Below are positions 1-11,325 of a stretch of 64,000 bases of DNA, in pieces. The position numbers were made by a program, and so were the translations under genes. Positions within the stretch are counted from its first letter, which is position 1, and every line of letters begins with the position of its first letter. The notes beneath the pieces were generated by a model that saw only the letters and a list, made by a program, of their open reading frames with translations, did not search any database and was not told where the DNA came from. The DNA is from JACTMZ01 sp044359955 (lineage in GTDB: Bacteria; Verrucomicrobiota; Verrucomicrobiia; Chthoniobacterales; JACTMZ01), in assembly GCA_044359955.1 (NCBI GenBank), contig JBIKLF010000004.1, positions 76,820-140,819 on the forward strand. Direction: 5' to 3'.

Positions 1-2283
<2,283 letters not shown>

Positions 2284-2393
2284 AAGGCTGGCGGCTTTCT
2301 TGTGTAGTCGGCCCGCGCGTCCGGTGCAATCCGCCGGTTCGGTCCGGCACTTGATCCTTGCCGCCGAACGCCCCGGTCCCGACACTGTCCACT

Positions 2394-2657
2394 ATGGTCG
2401 AACTGCAAGTTTATGCCGCGGGCCTCCGCGCCCCGGACAAGCTGATGGGCTTGGATCTGGAGCTAGCGGCCATCCCCGGGCTGCGTTACAAGGCGGACAC
2501 TCTGCACGACATGATTTTCCTCGAATCCGATGACCCCTCCATCTCCCTGGAAGAAATCCGCAGCCTTTTCAACAAGCTCGACCTCGAGGCTCGTTTCGTC
2601 GGGCAGACCCACTCGGTGGCGCGCTCCCAGTCGGCCACTCAGGTGATTCGTCCGTAG
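2394..2657 (+). CDS. hypothetical protein, 87 aa, first gene of the mla cluster
   Basis: I do not recognise a named family. The ATG at 2394 gives 87 residues with no signal peptide or membrane segment; the middle (HDMIFLESDDPSISLEEI) alternates hydrophobic and acidic residues like a small alpha/beta domain. It ends 14 bases before mlaE and points the same way, so it is probably cotranscribed with the lipid transporter. An alternative in-frame start lies at 2358, but the region before 2394 reads like non-coding DNA. Codon use is like its neighbours. Inference: a small cytoplasmic accessory protein, possibly occupying the place of MlaB, although no STAS motif is visible. Confidence 0.6.
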   Translation: MVELQVYAAGLRAPDKLMGLDLELAAIPGLRYKADTLHDMIFLESDDPSISLEEIRSLFNKLDLEARFVGQTHSVARSQSATQVIRP

Positions 2658-2671
2658 CCTGTTTTCCTGCT

Positions 2672-3460
2672 ATGGCGCCTGCCCGTTACGTCGGAGACCT
2701 CATTTTCTCCTTCGCCCGCTACCTCGGCGATCTGGCCTTGCTGGCCGGCGAGACCCTGCGCGGCATCTTCCACGGTCAGGTGCGGCCGCAGCTGGTCGTG
2801 CAGCAAATCTACGAGGTCGGGTTCCGCTCCCAGTTGGTCGTGCTGATTACGGGCGCCTTCACCGGCGCGGTCTTCGCCACCCAGACCTACTTCCAGTTCC
2901 ACCGCCTGCAAATGGACACGGCGGTGGGACCGGTGGTCAGCGTCTCGATGTTCCGCGAACTCGGGCCCGTGCTCTGCGGTCTCATGGTTGCCGGTCGCGT
3001 GGGCGCCGCGATGTCTGCGGAACTGGGCACCATGAAGGTGACCGAGCAGCTCGATGCCTTGCGCGCCCTGGCGGTCCACCCCGTGGACTACCTGGTCGTC
3101 CCGCGTTTTCTCGCCATGCTCGTCTCCATGCCGCTTCTCGTCGCGGAGTGCATCGGCGTCGGCATCCTCGCCGCCTACCTGTTGACCACGCAGGTGCTTG
3201 GCGTCTCCGAGGCCTACTACGTGCACAACATGCTGCACTTCACCGGCGGACGCGACGTGGCGATGGGGCTGATCAAAGGAATGGTCTTCGGTGTCGTCAT
3301 TGTTTTTGTCAGCTGCCACCAAGGACTCAATGCCCGGGAGGGTGCGGTCGGCGTTGGTCGGGCCACTACCGAGGCCGTGGTCGTCGGCTCGCTCTTCATT
3401 CTCGTGGTCAACTTTTTCCTCACCATGACCCTCAACATTTTCTTCCCGGCCGGCAAATGA
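2672..3460 (+). CDS. mlaE: MlaE-family ABC transporter permease
   Basis: Inner-membrane permease of a phospholipid (MCE/Mla type) transporter. The 262-residue protein has the family features: an amphipathic N-terminus, the segment LITGAFTGAVFATQTYFQF, FRELGPVLCGLMVAGRVGAA around residues 90-110, and about five hydrophobic helices ending VNFFLTMTLNIFF. Length is normal (about 260). Its stop codon overlaps the start of the ATPase gene (ATGA at 3457-3460), which indicates translational coupling. Order here is E-F-D without recognisable mlaB or mlaC. Confidence 0.93.
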   Translation: MAPARYVGDLIFSFARYLGDLALLAGETLRGIFHGQVRPQLVVQQIYEVGFRSQLVVLITGAFTGAVFATQTYFQFHRLQMDTAVGPVVSVSMFRELGPVLCGLMVAGRVGAAMSAELGTMKVTEQLDALRALAVHPVDYLVVPRFLAMLVSMPLLVAECIGVGILAAYLLTTQVLGVSEAYYVHNMLHFTGGRDVAMGLIKGMVFGVVIVFVSCHQGLNAREGAVGVGRATTEAVVVGSLFILVVNFFLTMTLNIFFPAGK

Positions 3461-4221
3461 CCGAGCACGCCCACCCGCGCGAGGTCATCAAGGTCGAAAA
3501 CCTCGTCCAGACCATTGGCGGACAGGAAATCCTCCGCGGCTTCAGTCTCAAAGTTTACCAAGGCGAAACGCTGGTCCTTCTCGGTCGCAGCGGCGGAGGA
3601 AAAAGCGTGTTCCTGCGCCACCTCATCGGCCTGATGCAGCCGGTTTCAGGCACCGTAACTTTCGGCCACGAGATCATCTCCAATCTCCAAGAGCGCGAAC
3701 TGGCCAAGGTGCGGCGGTCCATGGGCATGCTGTTCCAGAACGGCGCGCTCTTCGACTCCATGACCGTGGCCGACAACGTGGCCTTTCCCCTGCGGGAGCG
3801 TGGCGAAAAAGACGAGGGTATCGTGACCGCCAAGGTGGAAGAGGCCCTGCAAATGGTCGACCTCGCCGGACACCAGGCCAAGATGCCGGTCAACCTCAGC
3901 GGCGGCATGCGCAAGCGGGTCGCCCTGGCCCGCGCCCTCGTCAATCAGCCGCGCTGCATGCTCTACGACGAGCCCACGGCGGGCCTGGACCCGATCGTGG
4001 CCGACAGCATTGATCTGCTCATCCGCCGACTGCAGCGAAAGCTCGGAGTGACGTCGATTGTGGTCACCCACGACATGAAAAGCACCTTCACCATTGCCGA
4101 CCATGTGGCCCTGCTGCACGAAGGGCGTTGCTACTTTTACGGCACCTGCGACCAATTGCGCGCCTCGACGGATCCCGTGATTCGTGATTTCGTAGAGGGC
4201 CGCTCGCACGACGAACCCTGA
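3457..4221 (+). CDS. mlaF: MlaF-family ABC transporter ATP-binding protein
   Basis: ATPase partner of the MlaE permease. The start is the ATG at 3457 overlapping the mlaE stop; the protein has 254 residues. Walker A is LLGRSGGGKSVFLRHL, the Q-loop region is GMLFQNGALFDSMTV, the signature is LSGGMRKRVALARAL, and Walker B is CMLYDEPTAGLDPI, followed by the switch His in VVTHDM. The 'GALFDSMTV' and 'SGGMRKR' variants are typical of the Mla/Ttg2A subfamily. It is followed after five bases by the MCE gene. Confidence 0.95.
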   Translation: MTEHAHPREVIKVENLVQTIGGQEILRGFSLKVYQGETLVLLGRSGGGKSVFLRHLIGLMQPVSGTVTFGHEIISNLQERELAKVRRSMGMLFQNGALFDSMTVADNVAFPLRERGEKDEGIVTAKVEEALQMVDLAGHQAKMPVNLSGGMRKRVALARALVNQPRCMLYDEPTAGLDPIVADSIDLLIRRLQRKLGVTSIVVTHDMKSTFTIADHVALLHEGRCYFYGTCDQLRASTDPVIRDFVEGRSHDEP

Positions 4222-4226
4222 ACACC

Positions 4227-5018
4227 ATGTATAACCGCGATTCCCGCATCGAAACAAAGGTCGGCTTTTTTGTCATTGCCGGACTCGCCGTCGTGGCCTT
4301 CCTTGTCGTTTACTTCGGACGTCTCGGCCAGGGCTTGGAAAAATTCTACGATTTGCAGGTTGATTTCCCCAACGCCAGCGGCCTGCTCGCCGGCGCGGAT
4401 GTTCTCCTCGGGGGCGCCCGCATCGGCTACGTGGGTCGCGATCCGCGTGTGTTGCCGGCCATGCAGGGAGTCGCCGTTGAACTCAAGGTGAGGGAGGAGG
4501 TGGTGCTTCCGTCCGCCTCCAAATTCATCATTGGCAGCTCCGGATTGCTCGGCAACCGCTTCGTCGACGTTCTGGTCCCGCCGGAGGCCAACCTCGAGCA
4601 ACGACTGGAACCCGGCTCGATTGTCGAAGGCCAACGCGAGACCGGCATCGAGGATCTCACCCGCGACAGCGCGGCTTTGATGGCCGATGTCCGCAAGGCG
4701 GTCGCCACGGTGAACACCACCCTTGAGCGTCTGGACACCACGGCGTTGAGCGAAGAATCGCTCCAGGACCTGCGGCAGACGCTGGCCAACCTGAAAAAGG
4801 GCAGTGAAGGCTTTGCCAATATCAACCAGACAAGCAAAGACCTTCAGGCCGCCGCGGCCGACGCACGACGACTCATGTCCTCGGCCCGCACCGGCTCAGG
4901 TCCCCTGCCCATGATGCTCAACGACCGCCAGGCAGCCACCGACCTCAAAGCACTCCTCGCCAACCTCCGCCGGCACGGGGTGCTCTGGTATAAGGACTCG
5001 CAAAAGCCCGACCGCTGA
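4227..5018 (+). CDS. mlaD: MCE-domain (MlaD-like) lipid transport protein
   Basis: Periplasmic substrate-binding part of the Mla-type transporter, anchored by an N-terminal membrane helix (VGFFVIAGLAVVAFLVVYF, residues about 12-30). The MCE domain follows (residues about 38-115), with VDFPNASGLLAGADVLLGG and IIGSSGLLGNRFVDV. The C-terminal half is coiled-coil-like (VRKAVATVNTTLERLD, LRQTLANLKKGSEGFANI), as in MCE proteins that form hexameric tubes. The 263-residue length is between MlaD (about 180) and larger MCE proteins. The stop at 5016-5018 directly abuts the convergent folA stop at 5019, so the two genes share no intergenic DNA. Confidence 0.92.
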   Translation: MYNRDSRIETKVGFFVIAGLAVVAFLVVYFGRLGQGLEKFYDLQVDFPNASGLLAGADVLLGGARIGYVGRDPRVLPAMQGVAVELKVREEVVLPSASKFIIGSSGLLGNRFVDVLVPPEANLEQRLEPGSIVEGQRETGIEDLTRDSAALMADVRKAVATVNTTLERLDTTALSEESLQDLRQTLANLKKGSEGFANINQTSKDLQAAAADARRLMSSARTGSGPLPMMLNDRQAATDLKALLANLRRHGVLWYKDSQKPDR

Positions 5019-5516
5019 TCAGGGAGGCGCTTCCAACCTCGTGCGCGGCAACTCGCGCGCCTCGTCGTTGACAAAGTGGACGATGCGCATCTCCGGAGTC
5101 TCGCGCAGCTGGGCGGAGAAGCGGAAAATGTCTTCGAAGACCGGCATCCGGCGGTCGCCGTTCACGTCGCGCCGGACCTCGGTCAAATAAAGGTCGCGGC
5201 AATACGGCAAGGCCGCGCGGTAGATTTCGGCCCCGCCGACGACGAAAACTTCGCTGTCCCCGGCCGCTTGTCGCAATTGGCTCAAATCCCGAATGACCGT
5301 GACCCCGGGAATTTGCCAATTCTCCCGCCGGCTCAATACGATTGTTCGCCTGCCGGGCAACGGGCGTCCGATCGATTCGTAGGTGACTCGCCCCATGAGC
5401 AAGGCGCCCCCCATGGTCGATTCCTTGAACCACCGCAGGTCTTCCGGAAGATGCCACGGGATGCGTCCAGCATCGCCGATGACGCGATTCTCGGCCATGG
5501 CCGCCACGGCGATCAT
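5019..5516 (-). CDS. folA: dihydrofolate reductase
   Basis: Reduces dihydrofolate to tetrahydrofolate with NADPH. The 165-residue protein has normal length and the expected motifs: AMAENRVIGDAGRIPWHLPED near the N-terminus containing the catalytic acidic residue, GRVTYESIGRPLPGR for NADPH binding, and VVGGAEIYRAALP. Its ATG at 5516 overlaps the thyA stop by four bases (ATGA), so it is translationally coupled to thymidylate synthase, which produces the dihydrofolate it recycles. Confidence 0.95.
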   Translation of the reverse strand: MIAVAAMAENRVIGDAGRIPWHLPEDLRWFKESTMGGALLMGRVTYESIGRPLPGRRTIVLSRRENWQIPGVTVIRDLSQLRQAAGDSEVFVVGGAEIYRAALPYCRDLYLTEVRRDVNGDRRMPVFEDIFRFSAQLRETPEMRIVHFVNDEARELPRTRLEAPP

Positions 5517-6307
5517 ACCGCCACCAGCGCCTTGATCGCCGGATGAGGGTCGTAGCCCTCGAGCACGAAATCCTCGTAGACAAACTCCTCCAACTCACGC
5601 CGTTCGGGATTCAGCTTCATGCGCGGCCGCGGCCGCGGCTCGCGCGCAAGTTGCTCCCGCGCCTGGTCGAGATGGTTCGTGTAAAGGTGCAGGTCGCCGA
5701 AGGTGTGGATGAACTCCACGGCCCGCAAACCGCAAACCTGCGCCACCATCATGGTCAACAGTGCATAGGACGCGATATTGAACGGCACGCCGAGAAAAAG
5801 GTCCGCACTGCGCTGGTAAAGTTGGCAGCGCAACTCGCCCTGGTCGACGTGGAATTGGAAAAGGAGGTGACATGGCGGTAAGGCCATCTGTCCAATCTCG
5901 GCCGGATTCCAAGCCGAGACCAGGATGCGTCGACTTTCGGGCTGAGTGCGGATCAGGTGCACCGCGTTCGCCACTTGGTCAATGGTCCGGCCGTCCGCGC
6001 CGCGCCACGTTCTCCATTGTGCCCCGTAGACCCGCCCGAGGTCTCCGTGGGCGTCGGCCCACTCATCCCAAATGCTCACCCCATGCCGCCGCAGGTAGTC
6101 GACATTGGTTTCCCCGCGGAGGAACCAGAGCAACTCGTGGATGATCGAACGCACGTGGACTTTTTTCGTGGTGACCAGAGGAAATCCGTCCCGCAGGTCA
6201 AAGCGCGCTTGCGCACCGAAAACTCCGAGGGTGCCGGTGCCGGTCCGGTCATGGCGCGGACGGCCCTGCTCGAGGACCAGTTTAAGGAGGCGATGGTATT
6301 CCTGCAC
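5513..6307 (-). CDS. thyA: thymidylate synthase
   Basis: Converts dUMP to dTMP using methylene-tetrahydrofolate. I place the start at the GTG at 6307 because it gives VQEYHRLLKLVLEQG followed by DRTGTGT, and a length of 264 residues, the classical ThyA size; the open frame continues to 6586 but that part has no ThyA similarity. Visible motifs are the dUMP-binding RTGTGT loop, LPPCHLLFQFHV with the catalytic Cys, and QRSADLFLGVPFNIASYA. The gene heads a two-gene thyA-folA unit. Confidence 0.95.
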   Translation of the reverse strand: MQEYHRLLKLVLEQGRPRHDRTGTGTLGVFGAQARFDLRDGFPLVTTKKVHVRSIIHELLWFLRGETNVDYLRRHGVSIWDEWADAHGDLGRVYGAQWRTWRGADGRTIDQVANAVHLIRTQPESRRILVSAWNPAEIGQMALPPCHLLFQFHVDQGELRCQLYQRSADLFLGVPFNIASYALLTMMVAQVCGLRAVEFIHTFGDLHLYTNHLDQAREQLAREPRPRPRMKLNPERRELEEFVYEDFVLEGYDPHPAIKALVAV

Positions 6308-6401
6308 GGCTGCCCTTTTAGCGCAGGCGCCGCGGGTTTGGCCATGACCGAAACGCCGAACCGGTTTGCCCCGCCCCGGCCATGCCTGTAGCATCCGCGG
6401 C

Positions 6402-7199
6402 GTGGAACTTATCGTCCTTGGCAGCGGGAGCAGCGGCAACACGGCGGTCCTGCGGGCGGACGGATGCACGATCCTGCTCGACGCGGGATTGAGCGCGCGA
6501 AAGACCCTCCAACGCCTCGCCTTGGCCGGTATCGATCCGGGGGAAATTTCCGCCGTCCTCCTCACCCACGAACACGGAGACCACACCGGAGGTCTGCCCG
6601 TCCTGCTGCGGTCGCTGCAGTGCCCGGTTTACGCCACGCGACTGACCGCCGAGGAGGTTCGCGGGCAAGATGGCCGCAACGCCGCCGCCGATTGGCGCCT
6701 TTTTTCGACGGGAAGTCATTTTTCCCTCGGTGCCCTCGAAGTCACGGCCTTCTCCGTGCCCCATGATGCGTCGGACCCGGTCGGCTTCACCATCCGCTGC
6801 CGCTCGCTCTCCCTCGGCCTCCTCACGGACCTCGGGCACGCCAACCACTCCGTGGTTGATCACGTGACCGGCGTCGACTGCCTGTTCATCGAAGCCAACC
6901 ACGACGAAGAGTTGCTCCGCGCCGATACCAAGCGGCCCTTCTCCATCAAGCAACGCATCATGTCTCCGCATGGACACCTGTCCAACCGCGCCGCGGCCGA
7001 CCTCGCCGTGCGCGCCCGCACCACGGCTCTCCGCCACGTGGTGCTCGGGCACCTCAGCCGCGATTGCAACCGTCCCGAACTGGCCTCCGCCCTGGTCAGC
7101 AGTGCCCTGGATGACACCGCGGTCAACGTGGTCTGCGCACCCGAAGACGGCATTTCCGAGTCCTTTGCCGCCGTGGTCCGACTCAGCCTCCCTGCATAG
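6402..7199 (+). CDS. metallo-beta-lactamase fold hydrolase, WalJ/YycJ-like
   Basis: MBL-fold protein of about 265 residues resembling the WalJ/YycJ group of putative nucleic-acid-processing hydrolases. The start is taken as the GTG at 6402, giving VELIVLGSGSSGN at the very N-terminus as in the family; a TTG at 6366 is in frame but adds a non-conserved extension. The metal-binding HxHxDH motif is THEHGDHTGG, the distal ligands include FSVPHDASDPVGF and LFIEANHDEELL, and GHLSRDCN near the C-terminus carries a further His. Its last 17 bases overlap the 3' end of the convergent YIP1 gene. The biological substrate cannot be read from sequence. Confidence 0.88.
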   Translation: MELIVLGSGSSGNTAVLRADGCTILLDAGLSARKTLQRLALAGIDPGEISAVLLTHEHGDHTGGLPVLLRSLQCPVYATRLTAEEVRGQDGRNAAADWRLFSTGSHFSLGALEVTAFSVPHDASDPVGFTIRCRSLSLGLLTDLGHANHSVVDHVTGVDCLFIEANHDEELLRADTKRPFSIKQRIMSPHGHLSNRAAADLAVRARTTALRHVVLGHLSRDCNRPELASALVSSALDDTAVNVVCAPEDGISESFAAVVRLSLPA

Positions 7200-8040
7200 C
7201 CTGGCCAATCGCCGAGAGGAGCGCAGTGGTCGCGAGCACCGCCAGCGCGGCCCAGAAAAGCAGAAAGAGAAGGGCCGGCAGAATCACTGCAACCGCCGCG
7301 CGAGTCCGCGAGATTTCGTGCACCACAGCCAGGCCGATAACTTTGAGCACCAAGTTGCCGGCGATGGCGGCCAGCACCCCGATGAGCGGAAGGAGTTGCA
7401 ACACGTAGGACGATCCCCCCGCATAGCTAACCACCCGAAACGTCGCCTGGAACGGCCGCCGCGCCCCGCCGACCAAAAGCAACGCACCGTGGGTCAGGAG
7501 CGAGGAAAAAAACGCTTCGAAGATCACGTAAAGCGGCAGCATGACAATTGACGCACCAATAATGACCGGCGATGACATCCACGCGGAAAGCATCGCTTCG
7601 CCGCCGGACGGTTCCGACGTGCCCACCGATTGCCAGACGGCCTGATAAAGGATCACCGCCATGCCGGCGACGCTGCCGAGGATGACGTAGTAAAACAGCG
7701 GGGCGCCCAGCCCACCGGTGCGCCTCATGGCTGTAAAAGCCATGGTGGGCTCGAGTAAAAAGAGACGAATCGTTTCCAGCAGAGCCGCCAGCACTCCTCT
7801 TTCCCCGCGGCATTCCCACGGCGGACCATCCTCCACCACGGCCGGCCCCACGACCATCGCGACCTCATCACCGGCGGGTGCAAGCTCGTCGATCACCTCG
7901 GAGAGCGGCCGCCACGAAGCCATCCCGTCCCGCCAGGCGAGGTCGGCCGGGACGAATTTTTCGTCTCCGTAACCTGCCCGGAGCTCCTCCGGGGTGAATT
8001 GTCCCAACGACTGCCCGGCGCGACTGAGGTGAATCTTCAT
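7183..8040 (-). CDS. GYF_2 domain plus YIP1-family membrane protein
   Basis: A 285-residue protein with two parts. Residues 1-50 (MKIHLSRAGQSLGQFTPEEL, then VPADLAWRDGMASWRPLSEV) match the GYF_2 domain common in this bacterial group. Residues about 100-280 form a YIP1-type integral membrane domain with about five hydrophobic helices (LFYYVILGSVAGMAVILYQ; LLPLIGVLAAIAGNLVLKV; AVAVILPALLFLLFWAAL). I chose the ATG at 8040 since the upstream in-frame extension to 8076 lacks family similarity. The role is unknown; GYF_2 domains are thought to mediate protein contacts. It overlaps the convergent MBL gene by 17 bases. Confidence 0.85.
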   Translation of the reverse strand: MKIHLSRAGQSLGQFTPEELRAGYGDEKFVPADLAWRDGMASWRPLSEVIDELAPAGDEVAMVVGPAVVEDGPPWECRGERGVLAALLETIRLFLLEPTMAFTAMRRTGGLGAPLFYYVILGSVAGMAVILYQAVWQSVGTSEPSGGEAMLSAWMSSPVIIGASIVMLPLYVIFEAFFSSLLTHGALLLVGGARRPFQATFRVVSYAGGSSYVLQLLPLIGVLAAIAGNLVLKVIGLAVVHEISRTRAAVAVILPALLFLLFWAALAVLATTALLSAIGQAMQGG

Positions 8041-8142
8041 CAAAACAGATTTTTCCGTCCGGTCCCGCGGCGTCAATCACCATTGTTGCTTGGATGGAAC
8101 CGGAGTTGCTTTTCTGTCGGACGACGACAAACATGACAAATT

Positions 8143-8697
8143 ATGGCCCTGACCAAGAGCACGGCGTTTACCCCGGACGATTCATTGCCTCCGTTCGCTC
8201 TGCCCGATGTCACCACGGGACGCACGGTCACACCGCAGGATTTCGCCGGTTCGCCGCTTTTGGTTGTCATCTTTCTCTGCCGTCATTGCCCGTATGTTGT
8301 TCATGTTTTGCCGGAAGTTCTTCGACTGGCCGCGGATTACCTCCCCCGCGGCGCCGCTTTCGTCGGCATCAGTGCCAACGACGCCGCCAGCTATCCTGAC
8401 GACTCACCGGAACATCTGGCGAAGATGGTCAGCGAGCGCGGTATCCCGTTCCCGATCCTCCATGATGCCTCGCAAGAGACGGCGCGCGCTTTCGGGGCCG
8501 CCTGCACGCCTGAGTTCTTCATTTACGACGCAGCGCGGGCTTTGCGCTATCACGGACGCCTCGACGGCAGCACGCCCGGCAACGGCGTGCCTTGCGACGG
8601 TTCCGACCTCCGCCCTGCGCTCGACGCCCTGCGCGCCGGACAGCCCGTCGCGGAACCGCAACACCCAAGTATGGGTTGCAACATCAAGTGGAAGTAG
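8143..8697 (+). CDS. thioredoxin-family protein
   Basis: A 184-residue cytoplasmic thioredoxin-fold protein of the AhpC/TSA-like type. The N-terminal part reads LPPFALPDVTTGRTVTPQDF followed by VVIFLCRHCPYVVHVLPEV, where CRHC is the CxxC redox motif. The C-terminus PSMGCNIKWK is a hallmark of this subfamily. It lacks a signal peptide and has normal length. The next gene, glgX, is in an overlapping frame if its GTG at 8688 is used. The physiological disulfide partner is unknown. Confidence 0.88.
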   Translation: MALTKSTAFTPDDSLPPFALPDVTTGRTVTPQDFAGSPLLVVIFLCRHCPYVVHVLPEVLRLAADYLPRGAAFVGISANDAASYPDDSPEHLAKMVSERGIPFPILHDASQETARAFGAACTPEFFIYDAARALRYHGRLDGSTPGNGVPCDGSDLRPALDALRAGQPVAEPQHPSMGCNIKWK

Positions 8698-10850
8698 CCG
8701 CCCCCCTTGGCGAGGCCCCCGCAGCGGCCGCCCGCCCACACCACCCGACGCACCACCACGGCGTCTTCCGCTTGCGTTACGGCCACCCGTTGCCTTTCGG
8801 AGCCAGCCTTGTCCCGGGCGGGATCAACTTTTCGGTTTTCTCCTCGAACGCCACATCCTGCACTTTGGTCCTTTTCGAGAAAGGGGCTTTGCGTCCCTTC
8901 GCCGAAATCCCCTTCCCGCCGGAATTCCGGATGGGCGACGTCTTTGCCATGATGGTCTTTGACATTGATCCCGATGGAATCGAATACGGCTACCGGATGG
9001 AGGGGCCGTTCAATCCGCGCGCCGGGCACCGCTTCGATCGGCGGCACATCCTGCTTGATCCCTTCGCCCGGTCGGTCGGCGGACGTCCGGTCTTCGGCGA
9101 GCCCTTGGAGGGGCGCAACATCTTTCCTCATCGGGGGCGCATCCCGGAAAATAACTTCGACTGGGAGCGCGACCGGCCGCTGGACTTGCCGGTTTCCGAA
9201 CTGGTCATCTATGAGCTGCATGTCCGCGGCTTCACCCGGCACGCGTCTTCCGGAGTGGCCCAACCGGGCACCTTCGACGGCCTGCGCGAAAAAATCCCCC
9301 ATCTCGTCGCACTCGGCATCAATTGCGTCGAACTCATGCCCATTTTCGAATTCGACGAGCACGAAAGCACGCGGGTTAATCCCGAAACCGATGAAAGGCT
9401 TTGCAACTATTGGGGTTACAGCACGCTTGCGTTTCGCGCACCCAAGGCCGGCTTTGCCGCCAGCGGAGGCCACGGCCACGAGGTCAACGAACTCAAGGAG
9501 CTGGTCAAAGCATTCCATGCCGCCGGCATCCAGGTGATTCTCGATGTCGTCTTCAATCATACCGCCGAAGGCGACTCCACGGGGCCGGTTATTTCTTTCC
9601 GCGGCCTGGACAACAAGACTTACTATCTGCTCTCGCCCGATGGCGCCTACCTCAACTTCAGCGGTTGCGGCAATACCCTCGATTGCAACCATCCGGTGGT
9701 GCGCGACTTTGTCCTCGATTGCCTCCGCTACTGGGCCGCCGAATACCATATCGACGGCTTCCGCTTTGACCTCGCGTCCGTGCTCGGCCGTGACTCGCAG
9801 GGTCACCCGCTGCCCAACCCTCCCCTGCTCGAATCGATCGCCCACGATCCGGTCCTGGCCCATTGCGAACTCATCGCCGAAGCCTGGGACGCCGGCGGCC
9901 TTTACCAGGTCGGCAATTTTCCCAGCTACGGACGCTGGATGGAATGGAATGGCAAATACCGCGATGCGGCCCGCCGCTTCCTGCGGGGCGATGACCATTC
10001 CGTCGGCGAAATGGTTCAACGCATCCTGGGTTCTCCAGACCTCTACCGCGAGAGCGGACGAAAACCATCCGCTTCGGTCAATTTCATCACCTGCCACGAC
10101 GGCTTCACCCTCGCGGACATGTTCACTTACGAGAAAAAATACAATCTGGAGAACGGTGAAAATGATGCGGATGGAAGCAACGAGAATTGGTCGTGGAATT
10201 GCGGGGTAGAAGGTCCGACGGATGATCAGACCATCAACGAGTTGCGGTTGCGCTGTGCCAAAAATGCCCTGACCCTCCTTCTCGTCAGCCAAGGCGTGCC
10301 CATGCTTTTTATGGGCGACGAAATGGGACGCACCCAGCGGGGCAACAACAACGCCTACTGCCACGACCAAGCATGGAACTGGCTCGACTGGGGACTGGCC
10401 GACCGTCAGGCCGGCCTCCTGCGCTACGTCCGCCTGCTCATCGCCTTCCGCCGCGCCCAGGCCAGTTTGCACCGCGCCGATTGGTTCACCGGGGAAGACG
10501 AAGTCGGCAGTGGATACCCAGACATTTCCTGGCATGGGGTCGCATCGGCGCAACCCGATTGGAGCGAACGCAGTCACTCCCTGGCCTTCATGATGTGCGG
10601 CCGTCACGATCGCGCCCTCGGCGGCCGCGGGGATTTTTTCTACGCGGCCTTCAACATGCACACCGAAGCTCTCGATTTCACGCTGCCCGGCCTGCCGACC
10701 GGGTGCCGTTGGTCGCTGCTGGCCGACACGGCACAACTTTCACCGCACGACATCCACGAACCCGGAACCGGACCGCAGCTCGCAGACCACGCGGTGCTTC
10801 GACTGGCACCCAAAAGTTGCGTCCTTGTCCTTGGACAAGAGCAAAACTGA
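8688..10850 (+). CDS. glgX: glycogen debranching enzyme (isoamylase type)
   Basis: Hydrolyses alpha-1,6 branch points of glycogen limit dextrins, complementing the phosphorylase at 39423-41876. The protein has an N-terminal CBM48 region (FGASLVPGGINFSVFSSNA) and a GH13 barrel: VIYELHVRGFTRH, the HTAEG segment of VFNHTAEG, the nucleophile region GFRFDLASVLGRD, the acid ELIAEAWDAGG, and NFITCHDGFTLAD. About 720 residues from the GTG at 8688 is a normal GlgX size. The start is uncertain: the frame is open to 8592, and a TTG at about 8773 would also keep the domains. I use 8688 because it sits at the end of the preceding gene. A Nudix gene begins one base after its stop. Confidence 0.92.
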   Translation: MEVAAPLGEAPAAAARPHHPTHHHGVFRLRYGHPLPFGASLVPGGINFSVFSSNATSCTLVLFEKGALRPFAEIPFPPEFRMGDVFAMMVFDIDPDGIEYGYRMEGPFNPRAGHRFDRRHILLDPFARSVGGRPVFGEPLEGRNIFPHRGRIPENNFDWERDRPLDLPVSELVIYELHVRGFTRHASSGVAQPGTFDGLREKIPHLVALGINCVELMPIFEFDEHESTRVNPETDERLCNYWGYSTLAFRAPKAGFAASGGHGHEVNELKELVKAFHAAGIQVILDVVFNHTAEGDSTGPVISFRGLDNKTYYLLSPDGAYLNFSGCGNTLDCNHPVVRDFVLDCLRYWAAEYHIDGFRFDLASVLGRDSQGHPLPNPPLLESIAHDPVLAHCELIAEAWDAGGLYQVGNFPSYGRWMEWNGKYRDAARRFLRGDDHSVGEMVQRILGSPDLYRESGRKPSASVNFITCHDGFTLADMFTYEKKYNLENGENDADGSNENWSWNCGVEGPTDDQTINELRLRCAKNALTLLLVSQGVPMLFMGDEMGRTQRGNNNAYCHDQAWNWLDWGLADRQAGLLRYVRLLIAFRRAQASLHRADWFTGEDEVGSGYPDISWHGVASAQPDWSERSHSLAFMMCGRHDRALGGRGDFFYAAFNMHTEALDFTLPGLPTGCRWSLLADTAQLSPHDIHEPGTGPQLADHAVLRLAPKSCVLVLGQEQN

Positions 10851-10851
10851 T

Positions 10852-11304
10852 ATGCCCGCCGCCTCCACAAGCAAGGTTGGCAAACGCCTGTCGGTCATGG
10901 CTTGGATCGAGGACGCCTATGGGGCCGTCGTGCTGGTCAAGCAAGCCAAAGGCAGCCGCCGCTGGTCCCTGCCGGGCGGCAAAGTCAACACGGGCGAAGC
11001 GTTGATCAATGCGTTGCGCCGGGAGGTGCGCGAGGAGATCGGCATGCAAGTCGCGACGGCCGCACCCATCGACATTCTCGATCGCCCGCGCTCCGCGTCG
11101 GTCACGATCCTCTACCGCGTCCTGCTCAAGCCCGGGGTGATGAAACCCCGCCCCCAAGAAATCGAGAAGATCGCCATCCGCCGCCGCCTGCCCAAGGAGG
11201 CCTCCGAAGCAGCGGCGTATTTTTGGAAGCGTGCCCAGCACTCCTTCGAACCTCTGGGTCTTTTTGTCCACCCCGCCGGCACAAAAAGCCGCCACGAGAG
11301 CTGA
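10852..11304 (+). CDS. Nudix hydrolase
   Basis: A 150-residue protein with a complete Nudix box: the stretch GGKVNTGEALINALRREV is followed at once by REEIGM, fitting GX5EX7REUXEEXGU. Such proteins hydrolyse nucleoside diphosphates linked to another group; the substrate cannot be predicted. The start is the ATG at 10852, right behind the glgX stop, so it is likely cotranscribed with glgX. A role in nucleotide-sugar turnover would fit the neighbour but is speculation. Confidence 0.88.
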   Translation: MPAASTSKVGKRLSVMAWIEDAYGAVVLVKQAKGSRRWSLPGGKVNTGEALINALRREVREEIGMQVATAAPIDILDRPRSASVTILYRVLLKPGVMKPRPQEIEKIAIRRRLPKEASEAAAYFWKRAQHSFEPLGLFVHPAGTKSRHES

Positions 11305-11325
11305 GGCCTTTTACGCGAACCAGCC

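Noticed and set aside
5013..5024. Regulatory palindrome TGATCA at the mlaD/folA junction
   Set aside because: It is simply the two abutting stop codons of convergent genes; six bases are not evidence of a site.
8550..10736. 728-codon minus-strand ORF
   Set aside because: Antisense to glgX, whose GH13 motifs are intact; the protein looks like compositional noise.
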